From an uncultured Oscillospiraceae bacterium (GTDB lineage: Bacteria; Bacillota; Clostridia; Oscillospirales; Oscillospiraceae): a stretch of DNA of 64,000 nucleotides. The notes under the pieces were generated by a model that saw nothing but the letters and a program-made list of their open reading frames with translations, ran no database searches and was not told the origin of the DNA. Numbering within the stretch: position 1 is the first letter of the stretch; every line of letters begins with the position of its first letter. Where the stretch lies: assembly GCA_934613505.1 (NCBI GenBank), contig CAKTTB010000008.1:1-64000 (forward strand). Direction: 5' to 3'. Below, one piece after another: positions 1 through 9,972 of this stretch. A program made the position numbers and the translations under genes.

Positions 1-38
1 GGGGAAATCGAAATCCCCTCAGGCTCGTTTTCTTTTTG

Positions 39-74
39 CCACTTTTTCTTTTGGAGAAGCAAAAGAAAAAGTGG
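39..74. terminator. Perfect 15-bp hairpin, likely terminator of the DUF6440 operon
   Basis: A 15-bp perfect stem (39-53 with 60-74) closes a 6-nt loop. The arms are A/T rich and the minus-strand reading ends in a T-rich stretch, so it probably terminates the minus-strand operon that ends at 217. The remainder of 1-216 holds no convincing gene. Confidence 0.5.
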
Positions 75-216
75 GACCGCAGTCGCAAATTTGCAGAAGG
101 GTTTCAGCCTTCTGCCAGTTTCCCTCATCCGACGTTCCGGGGACAGCTTTTGGTCCTCCATATAGAAAAAGTGCAGGCCGGGGAGTCCGGTCTGCACCTT
201 CGGTTTGCTTGGGGGG

Positions 217-414
217 TTATTCTTCCTCTGTCGGGATCCCGGTGACGACCGGGCGGCCGTCGGCGTTCAGCAGCGGTGTCAGGCCGCCGCCGTAGCCAGA
301 GGAAATCCAGAGGTAGTTGACGCCGGTCTGCCGGTCGACAAAGATCGTGCGCTGCCAGCCGAAGGCGCTGCCCTCGTCCAGAACCTTGATGAAGCGTTCG
401 TCCTTCTTTGCCAT
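217..414 (-). CDS. DUF6440 family small protein
   Basis: A 65-residue protein resembling the DUF6440 family: an N-terminal charged stretch (MAKKDERF) followed by a compact beta-rich core with a YLWISSGYGGGLTPLL segment and an acidic tail. No signal peptide or membrane segment is visible, so it is probably cytoplasmic. Its start lies two bases after the stop of the SPFH gene and its Shine-Dalgarno (AAGGAG) lies inside the end of that gene, so the two are translationally close and probably co-transcribed with nfeD. The family has no established function; the operon context suggests a link to membrane-domain upkeep, but this is inference. Confidence 0.7.
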   Translation of the reverse strand: MAKKDERFIKVLDEGSAFGWQRTIFVDRQTGVNYLWISSGYGGGLTPLLNADGRPVVTGIPTEEE

Positions 415-415
415 G

Positions 416-1348
416 TTACTTCGTCTCCTTCACCGTTTCCACAATGCCAGAGGCCAGGCCTGCATAGCCCTGCAGCTCGGACGGGATGATGATCTTCGTA
501 GCCTTGCCGTCGGCGACCTTCTGCATGGCCTCGAGCGCCTTGAGGCGGAGGACCTGATCGTTCGGGGCCTTCTCATTCAGAAGCGCCAGCGAGTCGGCCA
601 TGGCCTTCTGCACGGCCATGATGGCCTGTGCTTCGCCGTCGGCTCTCAGGATGGCGGCCTGCTTTTCGGCTTCGGCCTTGAGGATGGCGGCCTGCTTTTC
701 CGCGTCGGCTCTCAGAATGGCGGCTTCCTTTTCGCCCTCGGCGACAAGGATCTGGCTGCGCTTCGTGCCTTCTGCCTGCAGGATGGCCTGACGGCGGTCG
801 CGCTCGGCCTTCATCTGCTTTTCCATGGAGTTCTGGATGTCCTGCGGCGGAAGGATGTTCTTCAGCTCCACGCGGTTGACCTTGATGCCCCAGGGATCGG
901 TGGCTTCGTCAAGGATGGCGCGCATCTTGGTGTTGATGACGTCGCGGGAGGTGAGCGTCTGGTCCAGCTCAAGATCGCCGATGATGTTGCGGAGCGTCGT
1001 GGCCGTGAGCGTCTCCATGGCCATCATGGGGCGCTCGACGCCGTAAGTGTAGAGCTTCGGGTCGGTGATCTGGTAATAGACGACGGTGTCGATCTGCATG
1101 GTGACGTTATCCTTGGTGATGACGGGCTGCGGCGGATAGTCAAGCACCTGCTCCTTGAGGCTGACCTTCTTGGCCACGCGCTCAATGAACGGGACCTTGA
1201 CGTGGATGCCGACCTCCCAGACCTTCGAGAACGCGCCGAGACGCTCGATAACGTACGCGCGGGACTGCTGGACGATGTGGACGTTGCTGATGATGACGAT
1301 GAGCAGGATGACTGCAAGAACAAGAATGGCGATCAATCCAACGGGCAT
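416..1348 (-). CDS. SPFH/band-7 (stomatin-like) membrane protein
   Basis: 310-residue membrane-anchored scaffold protein. Residues 4-22 form one N-terminal hydrophobic anchor, about 24-180 the SPFH/band-7 domain (including the family-typical stretch around YYQITDPKLYTYGVERP), and about 185-245 an Ala/Glu/Lys-rich coiled coil with near-exact tandem copies of AEKQAAIL. SPFH proteins oligomerise in the membrane and organise protein quality control or lipid domains. The gene sits directly downstream of nfeD, the usual partner of this subfamily. A strong Shine-Dalgarno (GGAGG, 7 nt) supports the start. It resembles QmcA and stomatin more than HflK/HflC. Confidence 0.93.
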   Translation of the reverse strand: MPVGLIAILVLAVILLIVIISNVHIVQQSRAYVIERLGAFSKVWEVGIHVKVPFIERVAKKVSLKEQVLDYPPQPVITKDNVTMQIDTVVYYQITDPKLYTYGVERPMMAMETLTATTLRNIIGDLELDQTLTSRDVINTKMRAILDEATDPWGIKVNRVELKNILPPQDIQNSMEKQMKAERDRRQAILQAEGTKRSQILVAEGEKEAAILRADAEKQAAILKAEAEKQAAILRADGEAQAIMAVQKAMADSLALLNEKAPNDQVLRLKALEAMQKVADGKATKIIIPSELQGYAGLASGIVETVKETK

Positions 1349-1392
1349 AGTAGTTCCTCCTTCGGTTTTTCAGTTCTTTTTATGGTTGATGT

Positions 1393-1845
1393 TCAACGGA
1401 TGTTTACGGGGACTTCGACCGGCTCGACAAGGAGCTTCGCGCCCTCGACCCGCAGGATCTTCACGTGCGCGCCGGTCTCGATGCGCGCGCAGGACGGACA
1501 TTTTGCCGTCCAGAGCACGCCGCTGACCTTGACCGCGCCGGTATCGAGCTGCGCGTCGATGGGTTCGGTGACGATGGCCGTCTGACCGGCCAGCCGGTCG
1601 GCATTCAGACGTTCGGGCTTGGGCTTCAGCTTCTTTTTGGCAAGCGGACACACGAGGATCAGCAGCAGCGCCGACACGATCACGAAGACTGCCGCCTGCG
1701 CCAGCCCCGATGCGCCGCAGATCGCCGCCAGCAGCGCGCATACCGCGCCGCCGATGAACCACACGGATACGAGCGCGACCGTGACGGCCTCGGCGATGAT
1801 AAAGATCACGATGGCCGCGATCCAGAACCAGATGCATGGCGTCAT
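1393..1845 (-). CDS. NfeD-like membrane protein
   Basis: About 150 residues: three hydrophobic segments in the first half (roughly 5-75), then a basic linker (KKKLKPK) and a C-terminal small beta-barrel (OB-fold) domain typical of NfeD C-terminal domains. NfeD proteins accompany SPFH proteins and are thought to shape their assemblies. The ATG at 1845 is preferred over the one at 1851 because GGAGG lies 8 nt from the former and only 2 nt from the latter. First gene of the minus-strand nfeD-SPFH-DUF6440 operon. The short form, without the ClpP-like protease domain. Confidence 0.88.
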   Translation of the reverse strand: MTPCIWFWIAAIVIFIIAEAVTVALVSVWFIGGAVCALLAAICGASGLAQAAVFVIVSALLLILVCPLAKKKLKPKPERLNADRLAGQTAIVTEPIDAQLDTGAVKVSGVLWTAKCPSCARIETGAHVKILRVEGAKLLVEPVEVPVNIR

Positions 1846-1874
1846 GGGCATAGCCTCCTTTCTTCTTGACTACC

Positions 1875-1903
1875 AGTATACAGCATCCTCCCGTGCTTGT
1901 CAC
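1875..1903 (-). promoter_or_regulatory. Promoter of the nfeD-SPFH operon
   Basis: On the minus strand GTGACA (-35), a 17-nt spacer and TATACT (-10) lie about 30 nt upstream of the nfeD Shine-Dalgarno. Sigma-A type. Confidence 0.65.
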
Positions 1904-1960
1904 GGGTCTGACGTCTTAAGTTCTTCTTAATAAATTTTACAAAATCGTTACACATAGGGT

Positions 1961-1989
1961 TTGCTATTTGGCGGAAAATTCCGTATACT
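1961..1989 (+). promoter_or_regulatory. Promoter of the RNA methyltransferase gene
   Basis: TTGCTA, 17-nt spacer, TATACT, 53 nt ahead of the start codon at 2043. Sigma-A type. Confidence 0.6.
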
Positions 1990-2042
1990 TAGAATATTGA
2001 TTGCGCCGCTGCGTGCGGCCGGAAAACTGGAGATAGAAAACG

Positions 2043-3155
2043 ATGGATACAATGACATTCTGCGTGCCGTGCCTGTTTGGGCTGGAGGGTCTGGTCGGAG
2101 ACGAGCTGAAGCGGCTCGGTCTGGCGGGCGTCCGGGTGGAAGACCGGCGCGTTTTTTTTGAGGGCGGCTTCGACGCCATGGCCAAGGCCAATCTCTGCTG
2201 CCGCATGGGTGAGCGCGTGATGATCCTGCTTGCCGAATTTGACGCGCACAGCTTTGAGGATCTGTTTCAGGGTGTCAAGGCGGTGGAGCTCGAGCGCTTC
2301 ATCCCGAAAAACGGCGCGTTCCCCGTCAAGGGCTACAGCCTGAACAGCCAGCTCCATTCCGTCCCGGACTGTCAGGCCATCGTCAAAAAAGCGGCGGTCA
2401 CGCGGCTGGGCGAGAAGTACGGCCTCGGCTGGCTGCCGGAGACGGGCGAAACGTATCAGCTGCGCTTTTCCATCATGAAGGATCATGTGGAGCTGTTTCT
2501 CGATACCTCCGGCGTGAGCCTGCACAAGCGCGGCTACCGCCGCGAGGCGAATCTTGCGCCCCTGCACGAGACGATGGCGGCCGCGATGGTGAACCTTGCC
2601 CGCTACCGCGGGCGGGACTTCTTCTGGGATCCGTTCTGCGGCTCCGGCACCATCTGCATCGAAGCGGCCATGATCGCCTTGAACCGCGCGCCGGGTCTGA
2701 ACCGGTCGTTCATGGCGCAGAAGTGGGGCTGCGTACCCGAGACCGTCTGGCAGCAGGCGCGGACGGAAGCACTCGACCGTGAATACCGCGGGGAGTATCA
2801 CATCCTCGGCACGGATATCGATCCGGCCTCACTTGAGATCGCGCAGCAGAACGCGCGCAAGGCGGGCGTCGGCAAGCTCATCGACTTCCGCGAGGCGGAC
2901 GCCACCAAGATGAGCCTGCCCGCCGACAAGGGTCTCATCGTCTGCAACCCGCCCTACGGCGAGCGCATGCTCGAGCAGCGCAGCGCGCAGCGGCTCTACG
3001 GCGCGCTGGGGCGGCACCTCAAATATGCGGACGGCTGGAAAAAATACATCATCTCCTCCGAGCCGGAGTTCGAGCACTATTTCGGCCGTCAGGCGACCAA
3101 AAAGCGCAAGCTCTATAACGGCCGCCTGCAGTGCAACGTATACATGTATTATTGA
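2043..3155 (+). CDS. THUMP-domain class I rRNA (guanine-N2) methyltransferase
   Basis: 370 residues. The N-terminal part carries a ferredoxin-like plus THUMP RNA-binding module (about 1-160). The C-terminal half is a Rossmann-fold methyltransferase with DPFCGSGT near residue 196 (SAM-binding loop) and the catalytic NPPYGERM near residue 302, the signature of N6/N2 amino-group methylases. This arrangement matches the YpsC/RlmL N-terminal family, which methylates guanine N2 in 23S rRNA. The length equals the single-domain Firmicute form, without the RlmK fusion of Proteobacteria. Shine-Dalgarno GGAG upstream. The next gene follows after 33 nt, so both may share a transcript. Confidence 0.9.
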   Translation: MDTMTFCVPCLFGLEGLVGDELKRLGLAGVRVEDRRVFFEGGFDAMAKANLCCRMGERVMILLAEFDAHSFEDLFQGVKAVELERFIPKNGAFPVKGYSLNSQLHSVPDCQAIVKKAAVTRLGEKYGLGWLPETGETYQLRFSIMKDHVELFLDTSGVSLHKRGYRREANLAPLHETMAAAMVNLARYRGRDFFWDPFCGSGTICIEAAMIALNRAPGLNRSFMAQKWGCVPETVWQQARTEALDREYRGEYHILGTDIDPASLEIAQQNARKAGVGKLIDFREADATKMSLPADKGLIVCNPPYGERMLEQRSAQRLYGALGRHLKYADGWKKYIISSEPEFEHYFGRQATKKRKLYNGRLQCNVYMYY

Positions 3156-3188
3156 TCCGGATACAGATAAGACGAAAGAGAAAGGGGA

Positions 3189-4118
3189 ATGTTCCGCGCT
3201 ATGAAGCACGTTTTTATTGTGAATCCCGCCGCCGGAAAATTTGACCGCACGGAGGGCTACCGCGCCATGATCGACGCTGCCTTCCAGCCGCGCGGGCTTA
3301 CATATGAGCTGCTCGTGTCCAAAGCGCCGGGCGACTGCCGGTCTCTGGCCAGACAGGCGGCCGAATCCGGCGAGGAGGTCCGCATCTATGCCTGCGGCGG
3401 CGACGGAACGCTCAACGAGGTCGTCAACGGCGTGGTCGGGTTCGACAACGCCACCGTAACGCATTTTCCCGGCGGCTCCGGCAACGACGCCATCAAGGTG
3501 TTCAGCAATCCCGCGGCCTTTGCCTCCATCGACCGTCTTCTCGACGCGGACGAGGCGCGCTTCGATCTCATCCGCTGTAACGACACGTATGCGCTCAACG
3601 TCCTGTCCATCGGCTTTGACGCCCGCGTCGGCACGGATATTGCCCGCTTCAAGCGCCTGCCGCTCGTGACGGGCAAGGGCGCGTATATCCTGTCCATCCT
3701 CTCCAATATGCTGCACGGGCTGAGCGCGCAGTATACGGTCACGCTCGGTTCCGGCGAGACGATCTCCGGCCAGAAGACCATGATCTGCATCTGCAACGGC
3801 CGCTGGTACGGCGGCAGCTTCAATCCCATGCCGGAGGCGGAGCCGGACGACGGGATTCTGGAGGTCCTTGTCGTCGATAAGGTGAATCTCCTGCAGGTCG
3901 CTTCTGTGGTCGGCCAGTATCAGAAGGGACATTACGCCGACTTCCCGGAGCTCATCCGCCATTACCGCTGCACGGATCTGCGGATCGAGTGCAAGGAGCC
4001 GTCCGTCGTCAATGTCGACGGCGAGGCGATCCACACGACGGACGCAAAGATCTCGCTCGTTCCGCACGCCATCCGCTTCTTCTATCCGAAGGGCCTGACC
4101 TACCACGTGAAAAATTAA
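3189..4118 (+). CDS. Diacylglycerol/sphingosine kinase-family lipid kinase
   Basis: 309 residues in the YegS/DagK/BmrU lipid-kinase family. An NPAAG phosphate-binding motif lies near residue 12 and the hallmark GGDGT (nucleotide binding) near residue 70, followed by PGGSGND. The C-terminal half is the beta-sandwich that completes the active site. It is predicted to phosphorylate diacylglycerol or a related lipid at the membrane face. Start choice is uncertain: GAAAGGGG sits only 1-2 nt before ATG 3189 and about 13 nt before ATG 3201; the second would begin MKHVFIVNP, which matches relatives better. It ends shortly before the groES promoter. Confidence 0.88.
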   Translation: MFRAMKHVFIVNPAAGKFDRTEGYRAMIDAAFQPRGLTYELLVSKAPGDCRSLARQAAESGEEVRIYACGGDGTLNEVVNGVVGFDNATVTHFPGGSGNDAIKVFSNPAAFASIDRLLDADEARFDLIRCNDTYALNVLSIGFDARVGTDIARFKRLPLVTGKGAYILSILSNMLHGLSAQYTVTLGSGETISGQKTMICICNGRWYGGSFNPMPEAEPDDGILEVLVVDKVNLLQVASVVGQYQKGHYADFPELIRHYRCTDLRIECKEPSVVNVDGEAIHTTDAKISLVPHAIRFFYPKGLTYHVKN

Positions 4119-4150
4119 CACTCTCGTCATAAATTTGCTAAAATACCCCC

Positions 4151-4212
4151 TTGACTTTTTCCAAGTTCGGATTATTATATAGGTGTTAGCAGTCAAGATG
4201 AATGAGTGCTAA
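4151..4212 (+). promoter_or_regulatory. groESL promoter with CIRCE operator
   Basis: TTGACT (4151-4156) and an AT-rich -10 (TATTAT at 4173-4178, 16-nt spacer) are followed at once by the CIRCE inverted repeat: TTAGCAGTC (4186-4194), a 9-nt spacer, GAGTGCTAA (4204-4212). The right arm is perfect; the left arm has one mismatch to TTAGCACTC. CIRCE is the HrcA binding site, so groESL should be HrcA-repressed and heat-inducible. hrcA is not in the window. Confidence 0.93.
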
Positions 4213-4269
4213 AAAATCTTGTAAGACACGCTGCTTTGTGCAGCGACTTGATACTGGGAGGTATTCGTT

Positions 4270-4542
4270 ATGAAATTGACCCCGCTCGCAGACAACGTTC
4301 TGCTCAAGCACATGGAAGCTGAGGAAAAGACCGCATCCGGCATCATCCTCTCCACTGCCACCAAGGAAAAGTCCGTGATCGCAGAAGTCATCTCCGCCGG
4401 CCCCGGCACCGATGATGTCAAGGTCACTGTCAAGCCCGGCGACAAGGTCGTTACCGGCAAGTTCGCCGGACAGGAGCTGAAGCTCGACGGCGAAGACTAT
4501 GTCATCGTCAAGATGGCCGACATTCTGGCAGTTGTTGAATAA
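4270..4542 (+). CDS. groES: Co-chaperonin GroES
   Basis: 90 residues, near the usual GroES length. It begins with the family start KLTPLADNVLLK and contains the mobile-loop region (EKTASGIILS, about 19-30) that contacts GroEL, then the GxVVxxG-type turns and VKMADILAVVE end. It forms the heptameric lid of the GroEL chamber in the cytoplasm. Shine-Dalgarno GGGAGG precedes the start. First gene of a two-gene operon behind a CIRCE operator, with 30 nt to groEL. Confidence 0.98.
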   Translation: MKLTPLADNVLLKHMEAEEKTASGIILSTATKEKSVIAEVISAGPGTDDVKVTVKPGDKVVTGKFAGQELKLDGEDYVIVKMADILAVVE

Positions 4543-4557
4543 TTCGTGATTGATTGA

Positions 4558-6216
<1,659 letters not shown>

Positions 6217-6240
6217 TCCGTACCTGATAAAAACCCTGAA

Positions 6241-6274
6241 AGCGGAGAACCTCGCCGAGGTTCTCCGCTTTTTT
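6241..6274 (+). terminator. groESL terminator
   Basis: Fourteen-bp perfect inverted repeat (6241-6254 with 6256-6269) followed by a T run. Confidence 0.92.
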
Positions 6275-6297
6275 GTTTGCGTATGGAAGACAATGGC

Positions 6298-6326
6298 TTG
6301 CATTTGGTCTACCTTTCTGGTATGCT
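6298..6326 (+). promoter_or_regulatory. Promoter of MATE gene 1
   Basis: TTGCAT, 17-nt spacer, TATGCT, 55 nt before the GTG start at 6382. Confidence 0.6.
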
Positions 6327-6381
6327 AAATTATACCGCTCTTTGCACGCGGTATTTTTTACGCAGAAGGGAAGGATGCGCT

Positions 6382-7743
6382 GTGGGCGGAAATACGCTGG
6401 ATATGACGAAGGGCAGCCCGTGGAGGCTGATCGTCAAATTCGCGATCCCAGTGTTTCTGAGCCAGGTTTTCCAGCAGCTTTATAATACGGCGGACACGCT
6501 GATCGTCGGCCGGTTTCTTGGAGACGAGGCGCTCGCGGCGGTCAGCTCGTCCGGACCGCTGATCTTTTTGCTGATCAGCTTCTTTGAAGGCATGACCATG
6601 GGCGCGGGCGTGACCATCTCCCGCTTCTTTGGGGCCGGAGATCACGAGAAGGTCTCGCGCGCCGTGCATACGAACGTGACCTTCAGCCTGCTCGCGGGCG
6701 TATTCCTGACAGTCATCGGCGTCTGGCTGACACCGACGTTCCTGCGGTGGATGGGGACCGACCCGGAGGTTCTGCCGGAGGCGATCTCCTATTTCCGGTA
6801 TTATTTCACCGGCGTTCTGGCCGTTGTGATGTACAATACCTGCAAGAGCATCATGAACGCCCTCGGCGACAGCCGCAGGCCGCTCTATTATCTGATTTTG
6901 TCCTCGCTGACCAATATCGTGCTGGATCTGCTGTTCATCGCGGTCTTCCACTGGGGCGTCTGGTCGGCGGCGGTCGCCACGACAATCTCACAGGCGATCA
7001 GCATGGTCCTGTGTGTCCGCCATCTGATGAAAAAGGGTACGATCTATCAGCTCCAGCCCAAAAAGCTCGGGCTTGACCGCGAGATGCTGAGCCTGATCGT
7101 CCGCTACGGCCTGCCGGCCGGCGTGCAGAACTCGGTCATCGGCTTTGCCAACGTCATCGTGCAGTCGAACATCAACTCCTTCGGTAAGATCGCCATGGCG
7201 GCCTACGGCGCGTATTCCAAGCTGGAGGGCTTCGCCTTCCTGCCGGTCACGAGCTTCACCATGGCACTGACGACCTTCGTCAGCCAGAACCTCGGCGCAG
7301 GCCTGCATGACCGCGCGAAGAAAGGCTCCCGCTTCGGCATCATCGCCGCGGCGGTGATCGCGGAACTGATCGGCGTCGCCTCGTATCTGCTCGCGCCGAC
7401 GCTCTTTGCCTGCTTCACCTCCACGCCGGAGGTCATCGCGCTCGGCACGCGGGAGATGCGGACGATCTGCCTGTTCTTCTGCCTGCTGGCCTTCTCGCAC
7501 GCCATTGCGGCCGTCTGCCGCGGCGCGGGCAAGGCGTTCGTGCCGATGATCATCATGCTGCTGTTCTGGTGCGTGATCCGCATCACCTATATCACGATCG
7601 TCATGCGCATTGTCCATGAGATCCAGTATATCTACATGGCCTACCCGCTGACGTGGTCGCTCAGCTCGATCGTCTATTTCATCTACTACCACTGCTCCGA
7701 CTGGGTCCACGGCTTCGACAAAAAATCCGCCCGCGCGGCGTAA
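6382..7743 (+). CDS. MATE-family multidrug/cation antiporter (copy 1)
   Basis: About 453 residues with 12 predicted membrane helices in two homologous halves, the layout of MATE exporters, which expel cationic drugs or metabolites against Na+ or H+. The conserved opening (TKGSPWRLIVKFAIPVFLSQ, then QQLYNTADTLIVGRFLG) is typical of the Clostridia DinF/NorM-like branch. The GTG at 6382 is chosen because AAGGGAAGG lies 7 nt upstream; it yields a start of MGGNTLDMTKG. An upstream in-frame ATG at 6277 would lie before the promoter. Substrate unknown. Three further MATE genes lie in this window. Confidence 0.92.
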   Translation: MGGNTLDMTKGSPWRLIVKFAIPVFLSQVFQQLYNTADTLIVGRFLGDEALAAVSSSGPLIFLLISFFEGMTMGAGVTISRFFGAGDHEKVSRAVHTNVTFSLLAGVFLTVIGVWLTPTFLRWMGTDPEVLPEAISYFRYYFTGVLAVVMYNTCKSIMNALGDSRRPLYYLILSSLTNIVLDLLFIAVFHWGVWSAAVATTISQAISMVLCVRHLMKKGTIYQLQPKKLGLDREMLSLIVRYGLPAGVQNSVIGFANVIVQSNINSFGKIAMAAYGAYSKLEGFAFLPVTSFTMALTTFVSQNLGAGLHDRAKKGSRFGIIAAAVIAELIGVASYLLAPTLFACFTSTPEVIALGTREMRTICLFFCLLAFSHAIAAVCRGAGKAFVPMIIMLLFWCVIRITYITIVMRIVHEIQYIYMAYPLTWSLSSIVYFIYYHCSDWVHGFDKKSARAA

Positions 7744-7748
7744 AAAAT

Positions 7749-7776
7749 ATCCCCACCGGCATGTGCCGGTGGGGAT
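7749..7776. terminator. Bidirectional terminator between MATE 1 and ade
   Basis: Thirteen-bp perfect stem (7749-7761 with 7764-7776) between convergent genes, A-rich on the left and T-rich on the right. Confidence 0.85.
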
Positions 7777-7781
7777 TTGCT

Positions 7782-9587
7782 TTATTCCTCCGCAAACAGC
7801 GGGACGAAGCTGAAGGTCCGGCAGTCGACCAGACCGCGGTTGGTCAGGCGCAGCTCCGGCAGGCAGGCCAGCGGGACGAGCGCCATCGTCATATACGGCG
7901 AGTTGATCACGCAGCCCATCTGCTTCCATGCGGCGTCGAGCTTCGAGACCAGCCCGGCCATCTCGCGCACAGGAAGATCGTTCATGAGACCCGCAATGGG
8001 CAGCGGCACCACGGCAAGCACCTTGCCGTCCGCGACGGCGCACATGCCGCCGCCGCATTCGACGAGCGTATTGGCTGCCAGCGCCATGTCCGCGTCATTC
8101 GTGCCTGCGACGAGCAGATTGTGCGCATCGTGGGAGACGGTCTGCGCCATGGCGCCCTTTTTGAAGCCGAAGCCCTTGAGAAAGCCGACACCCTTTGTGC
8201 CGGTCTCGTGGTGGCGCTCAAAGACGACCATCTTCATGACGTCCTGCGCGGCGTCCGGCTCGACGAAGCCGTCCTTCACCGGCAGCTCGAGCAGCCGCTC
8301 ATAGTTGCCGACGCGGTTCGGGATGATCTCGATCACGCGGGTTTTGACCGTTTTGCCGGCCCCGGCGGGCGCGGCGATCCTGAAGCTTTCCTCCGTGATC
8401 GGATGGCCGACATGCATCGTGTGGAAGACATGCTCCGGGAAGTTGGCGGGCTTGATCTCCACGCACATCTTTCCGTTTTCGGCGACGACGTCGCCGTCGA
8501 TCATCGTCCGCGTGATGCGGATGTCATGCAGATCGTCAAAGAATACGATATCCGCGCACTTGCCCGGCGTGATGCTGCCCATCTCGTGATCCATGCGGAA
8601 GCAGGTCGCGACGTTGATCGTCACGTACTGGATCGCCTTGACGGGGTCCAGCCCCTCCTTGATGGCGCAGCGGACGATATGATCCAGATGGCCGTCGTTG
8701 ATGAGCGTGTCCGGGTGGGTATCGTCGGAGATCAGACAGGCAAAGCGATCGTCGATCCTGTTGTCCAGCACGGCCTTGATGATGACCGGCATATCGTGCC
8801 AGGCACTGCCGTAGCGCATGAGGGCGTACATGCCGTGCCGCATCTTTTCCAGCACGTCCTCCGCCCGCGTGGATTCATGACAGCAGCGGATGCCGGAGGC
8901 GATATAGGCGTTCAGCGCCGCGCCGGTGTCGGGGATGGAGAAATGGCCGGTGATGATGTTGTCGGATTTCAGCGTCTCGGCAAGCTCTGCGTGGATGTTC
9001 TCCTCGGCGCCGATGACGTTCGGGAAGCTCATCATCTCGCCGAGACCCATAATGCCGTCCCAGCCCATCATTTCGCGGATATCGTCGGCATGGATGGCCG
9101 CGCCGGTATCCTCAAAGCCGGCTACTGCGGGCACGCAGGACGGCGCGTTCGACATGGCCTTGAGCGGGGCGCGCTTTGCGTCCTCAATCATGATCCGGAC
9201 GCCCTCCTTGCCGCAGACGTTGCAGATCTCGTGCGGATCCATGAAGATGCCGGTCGTGCCGCAGGGAACGACCGCCTTTGCGTATTCACCCACGGAGATC
9301 ATCGACGATTCCACGTGGATATGTCCGTCCATAAAGCCGGGCGCGATATACTGGCCGCCTGCGTCGATGACCTTCGTCTCCGGCCCGATGCAGTGTGCTG
9401 CGTCGCCCACGAGCGCGATGCGGCCCTCGGCGATCGCAACGTCGATGCCCGCCTGGATCTCCGCCGTGCAGACGTTGACCAGACGGGCATTCTTGATGAC
9501 AGTCTCCGCCTTCTGTACGCCCATGGCCACGCGCGCGAGCGTGCGCGTGGCCTCATACAGCGGCTTTTTGCAAAACTTGTTCAGCAT
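7782..9587 (-). CDS. ade: Adenine deaminase
   Basis: 601 residues, the usual size of bacterial adenine deaminase (amidohydrolase superfamily), which converts adenine to hypoxanthine and ammonia for purine salvage or catabolism. Residues around 85-95 give GFMDGHIHVESS with the metal-binding HxH; further on come HESTRAED and the metal-binding SDDTHPDTL. The C-terminal extension (from about residue 400, ending in LPELRLTNRGLVD) is specific to Ade. The start at 9587 has AGGAGG 7 nt upstream; an ATG six codons earlier has none. It converges with MATE 1. No purine riboswitch is seen upstream. Confidence 0.96.
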   Translation of the reverse strand: MLNKFCKKPLYEATRTLARVAMGVQKAETVIKNARLVNVCTAEIQAGIDVAIAEGRIALVGDAAHCIGPETKVIDAGGQYIAPGFMDGHIHVESSMISVGEYAKAVVPCGTTGIFMDPHEICNVCGKEGVRIMIEDAKRAPLKAMSNAPSCVPAVAGFEDTGAAIHADDIREMMGWDGIMGLGEMMSFPNVIGAEENIHAELAETLKSDNIITGHFSIPDTGAALNAYIASGIRCCHESTRAEDVLEKMRHGMYALMRYGSAWHDMPVIIKAVLDNRIDDRFACLISDDTHPDTLINDGHLDHIVRCAIKEGLDPVKAIQYVTINVATCFRMDHEMGSITPGKCADIVFFDDLHDIRITRTMIDGDVVAENGKMCVEIKPANFPEHVFHTMHVGHPITEESFRIAAPAGAGKTVKTRVIEIIPNRVGNYERLLELPVKDGFVEPDAAQDVMKMVVFERHHETGTKGVGFLKGFGFKKGAMAQTVSHDAHNLLVAGTNDADMALAANTLVECGGGMCAVADGKVLAVVPLPIAGLMNDLPVREMAGLVSKLDAAWKQMGCVINSPYMTMALVPLACLPELRLTNRGLVDCRTFSFVPLFAEE

Positions 9588-9741
9588 CCTGTTTCCTCCT
9601 TGCATGTTCTCATGACCGCGAGCCGGTCGTGATGTGGATTAAGGGGCTTGTGATAGTACTACAGTACCATACGGCGCGGGTGATTGCAAGAAGGGGCGGA
9701 AAACCGTGCGGTGTAGGGATGGGATACGGGAATACGTCGGC

Positions 9742-9789
9742 AGCTGCGATGCGCTGCATCGCGGCCGTCTGGCGACGGCAAAATGCTTG
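9742..9789. repeat. 48-nt structured repeat, copy 1
   Basis: 45 of 48 positions match 10046-10093. Each copy holds two consecutive hairpins: GCTGCGATGC/GCATCGC(G/A)GC and GCCGTC/GACGGC with a TGGC loop. To its left is GGATACGGGAATAC, which resembles the 3' end of the adjacent tRNA-Gly, so this may be the remnant of another interrupted tRNA copy. Confidence 0.75.
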
Positions 9790-9826
9790 TGATTGAACCC
9801 ACGGGTTCGTTGTGGGATCCTGTACA

Positions 9827-9868
9827 CCAATGAAAAACACCATCCATATGGATGGTGTTTTTCATTGG
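9827..9868. terminator. 42-bp perfect palindrome at the 3' end of tRNA-Gly
   Basis: A perfect 19-bp inverted repeat around ATAT, running from CCAATG to CATTGG. Its right end contains the encoded CCA of the tRNA. Read on the minus strand it is a long stem with A/T-rich base, so it likely terminates the tRNA transcript. The perfect symmetry, including the CCA, also suggests a local inverted duplication. Confidence 0.7.
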
Positions 9869-9939
9869 AGCAGGATACGGGAGTCGAACCCGCCTCCGCG
9901 GCTTGGGAAGCCGCTGTACTACCGATGTACGAATCCTGC
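9866..9939 (-). tRNA. tRNA-Gly (anticodon CCC)
   Basis: A full cloverleaf folds on the minus strand: acceptor GCAGGAT/ATCCTGC, D-arm GTAC/GTAC, anticodon stem GCGGC/GCCGC around loop TTCCCAA (anticodon CCC, reading GGG), T-arm GCGGG/CCCGT around TTCGACT, discriminator T and an encoded CCA. 74 nt including CCA. No promoter is evident just upstream; the nearest good one lies beyond the broken tRNA copy at 10169-10197. Confidence 0.93.
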
Positions 9940-9972
9940 ATATATGAAGTTTGAATTGCCGCACGGTGGTGC

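Noticed and set aside
640..745. Tandem DNA repeat of about 36 nt
   Set aside because: It lies inside the SPFH gene and encodes the repeated AEKQAAIL units of its coiled coil, so it is a protein-level repeat.
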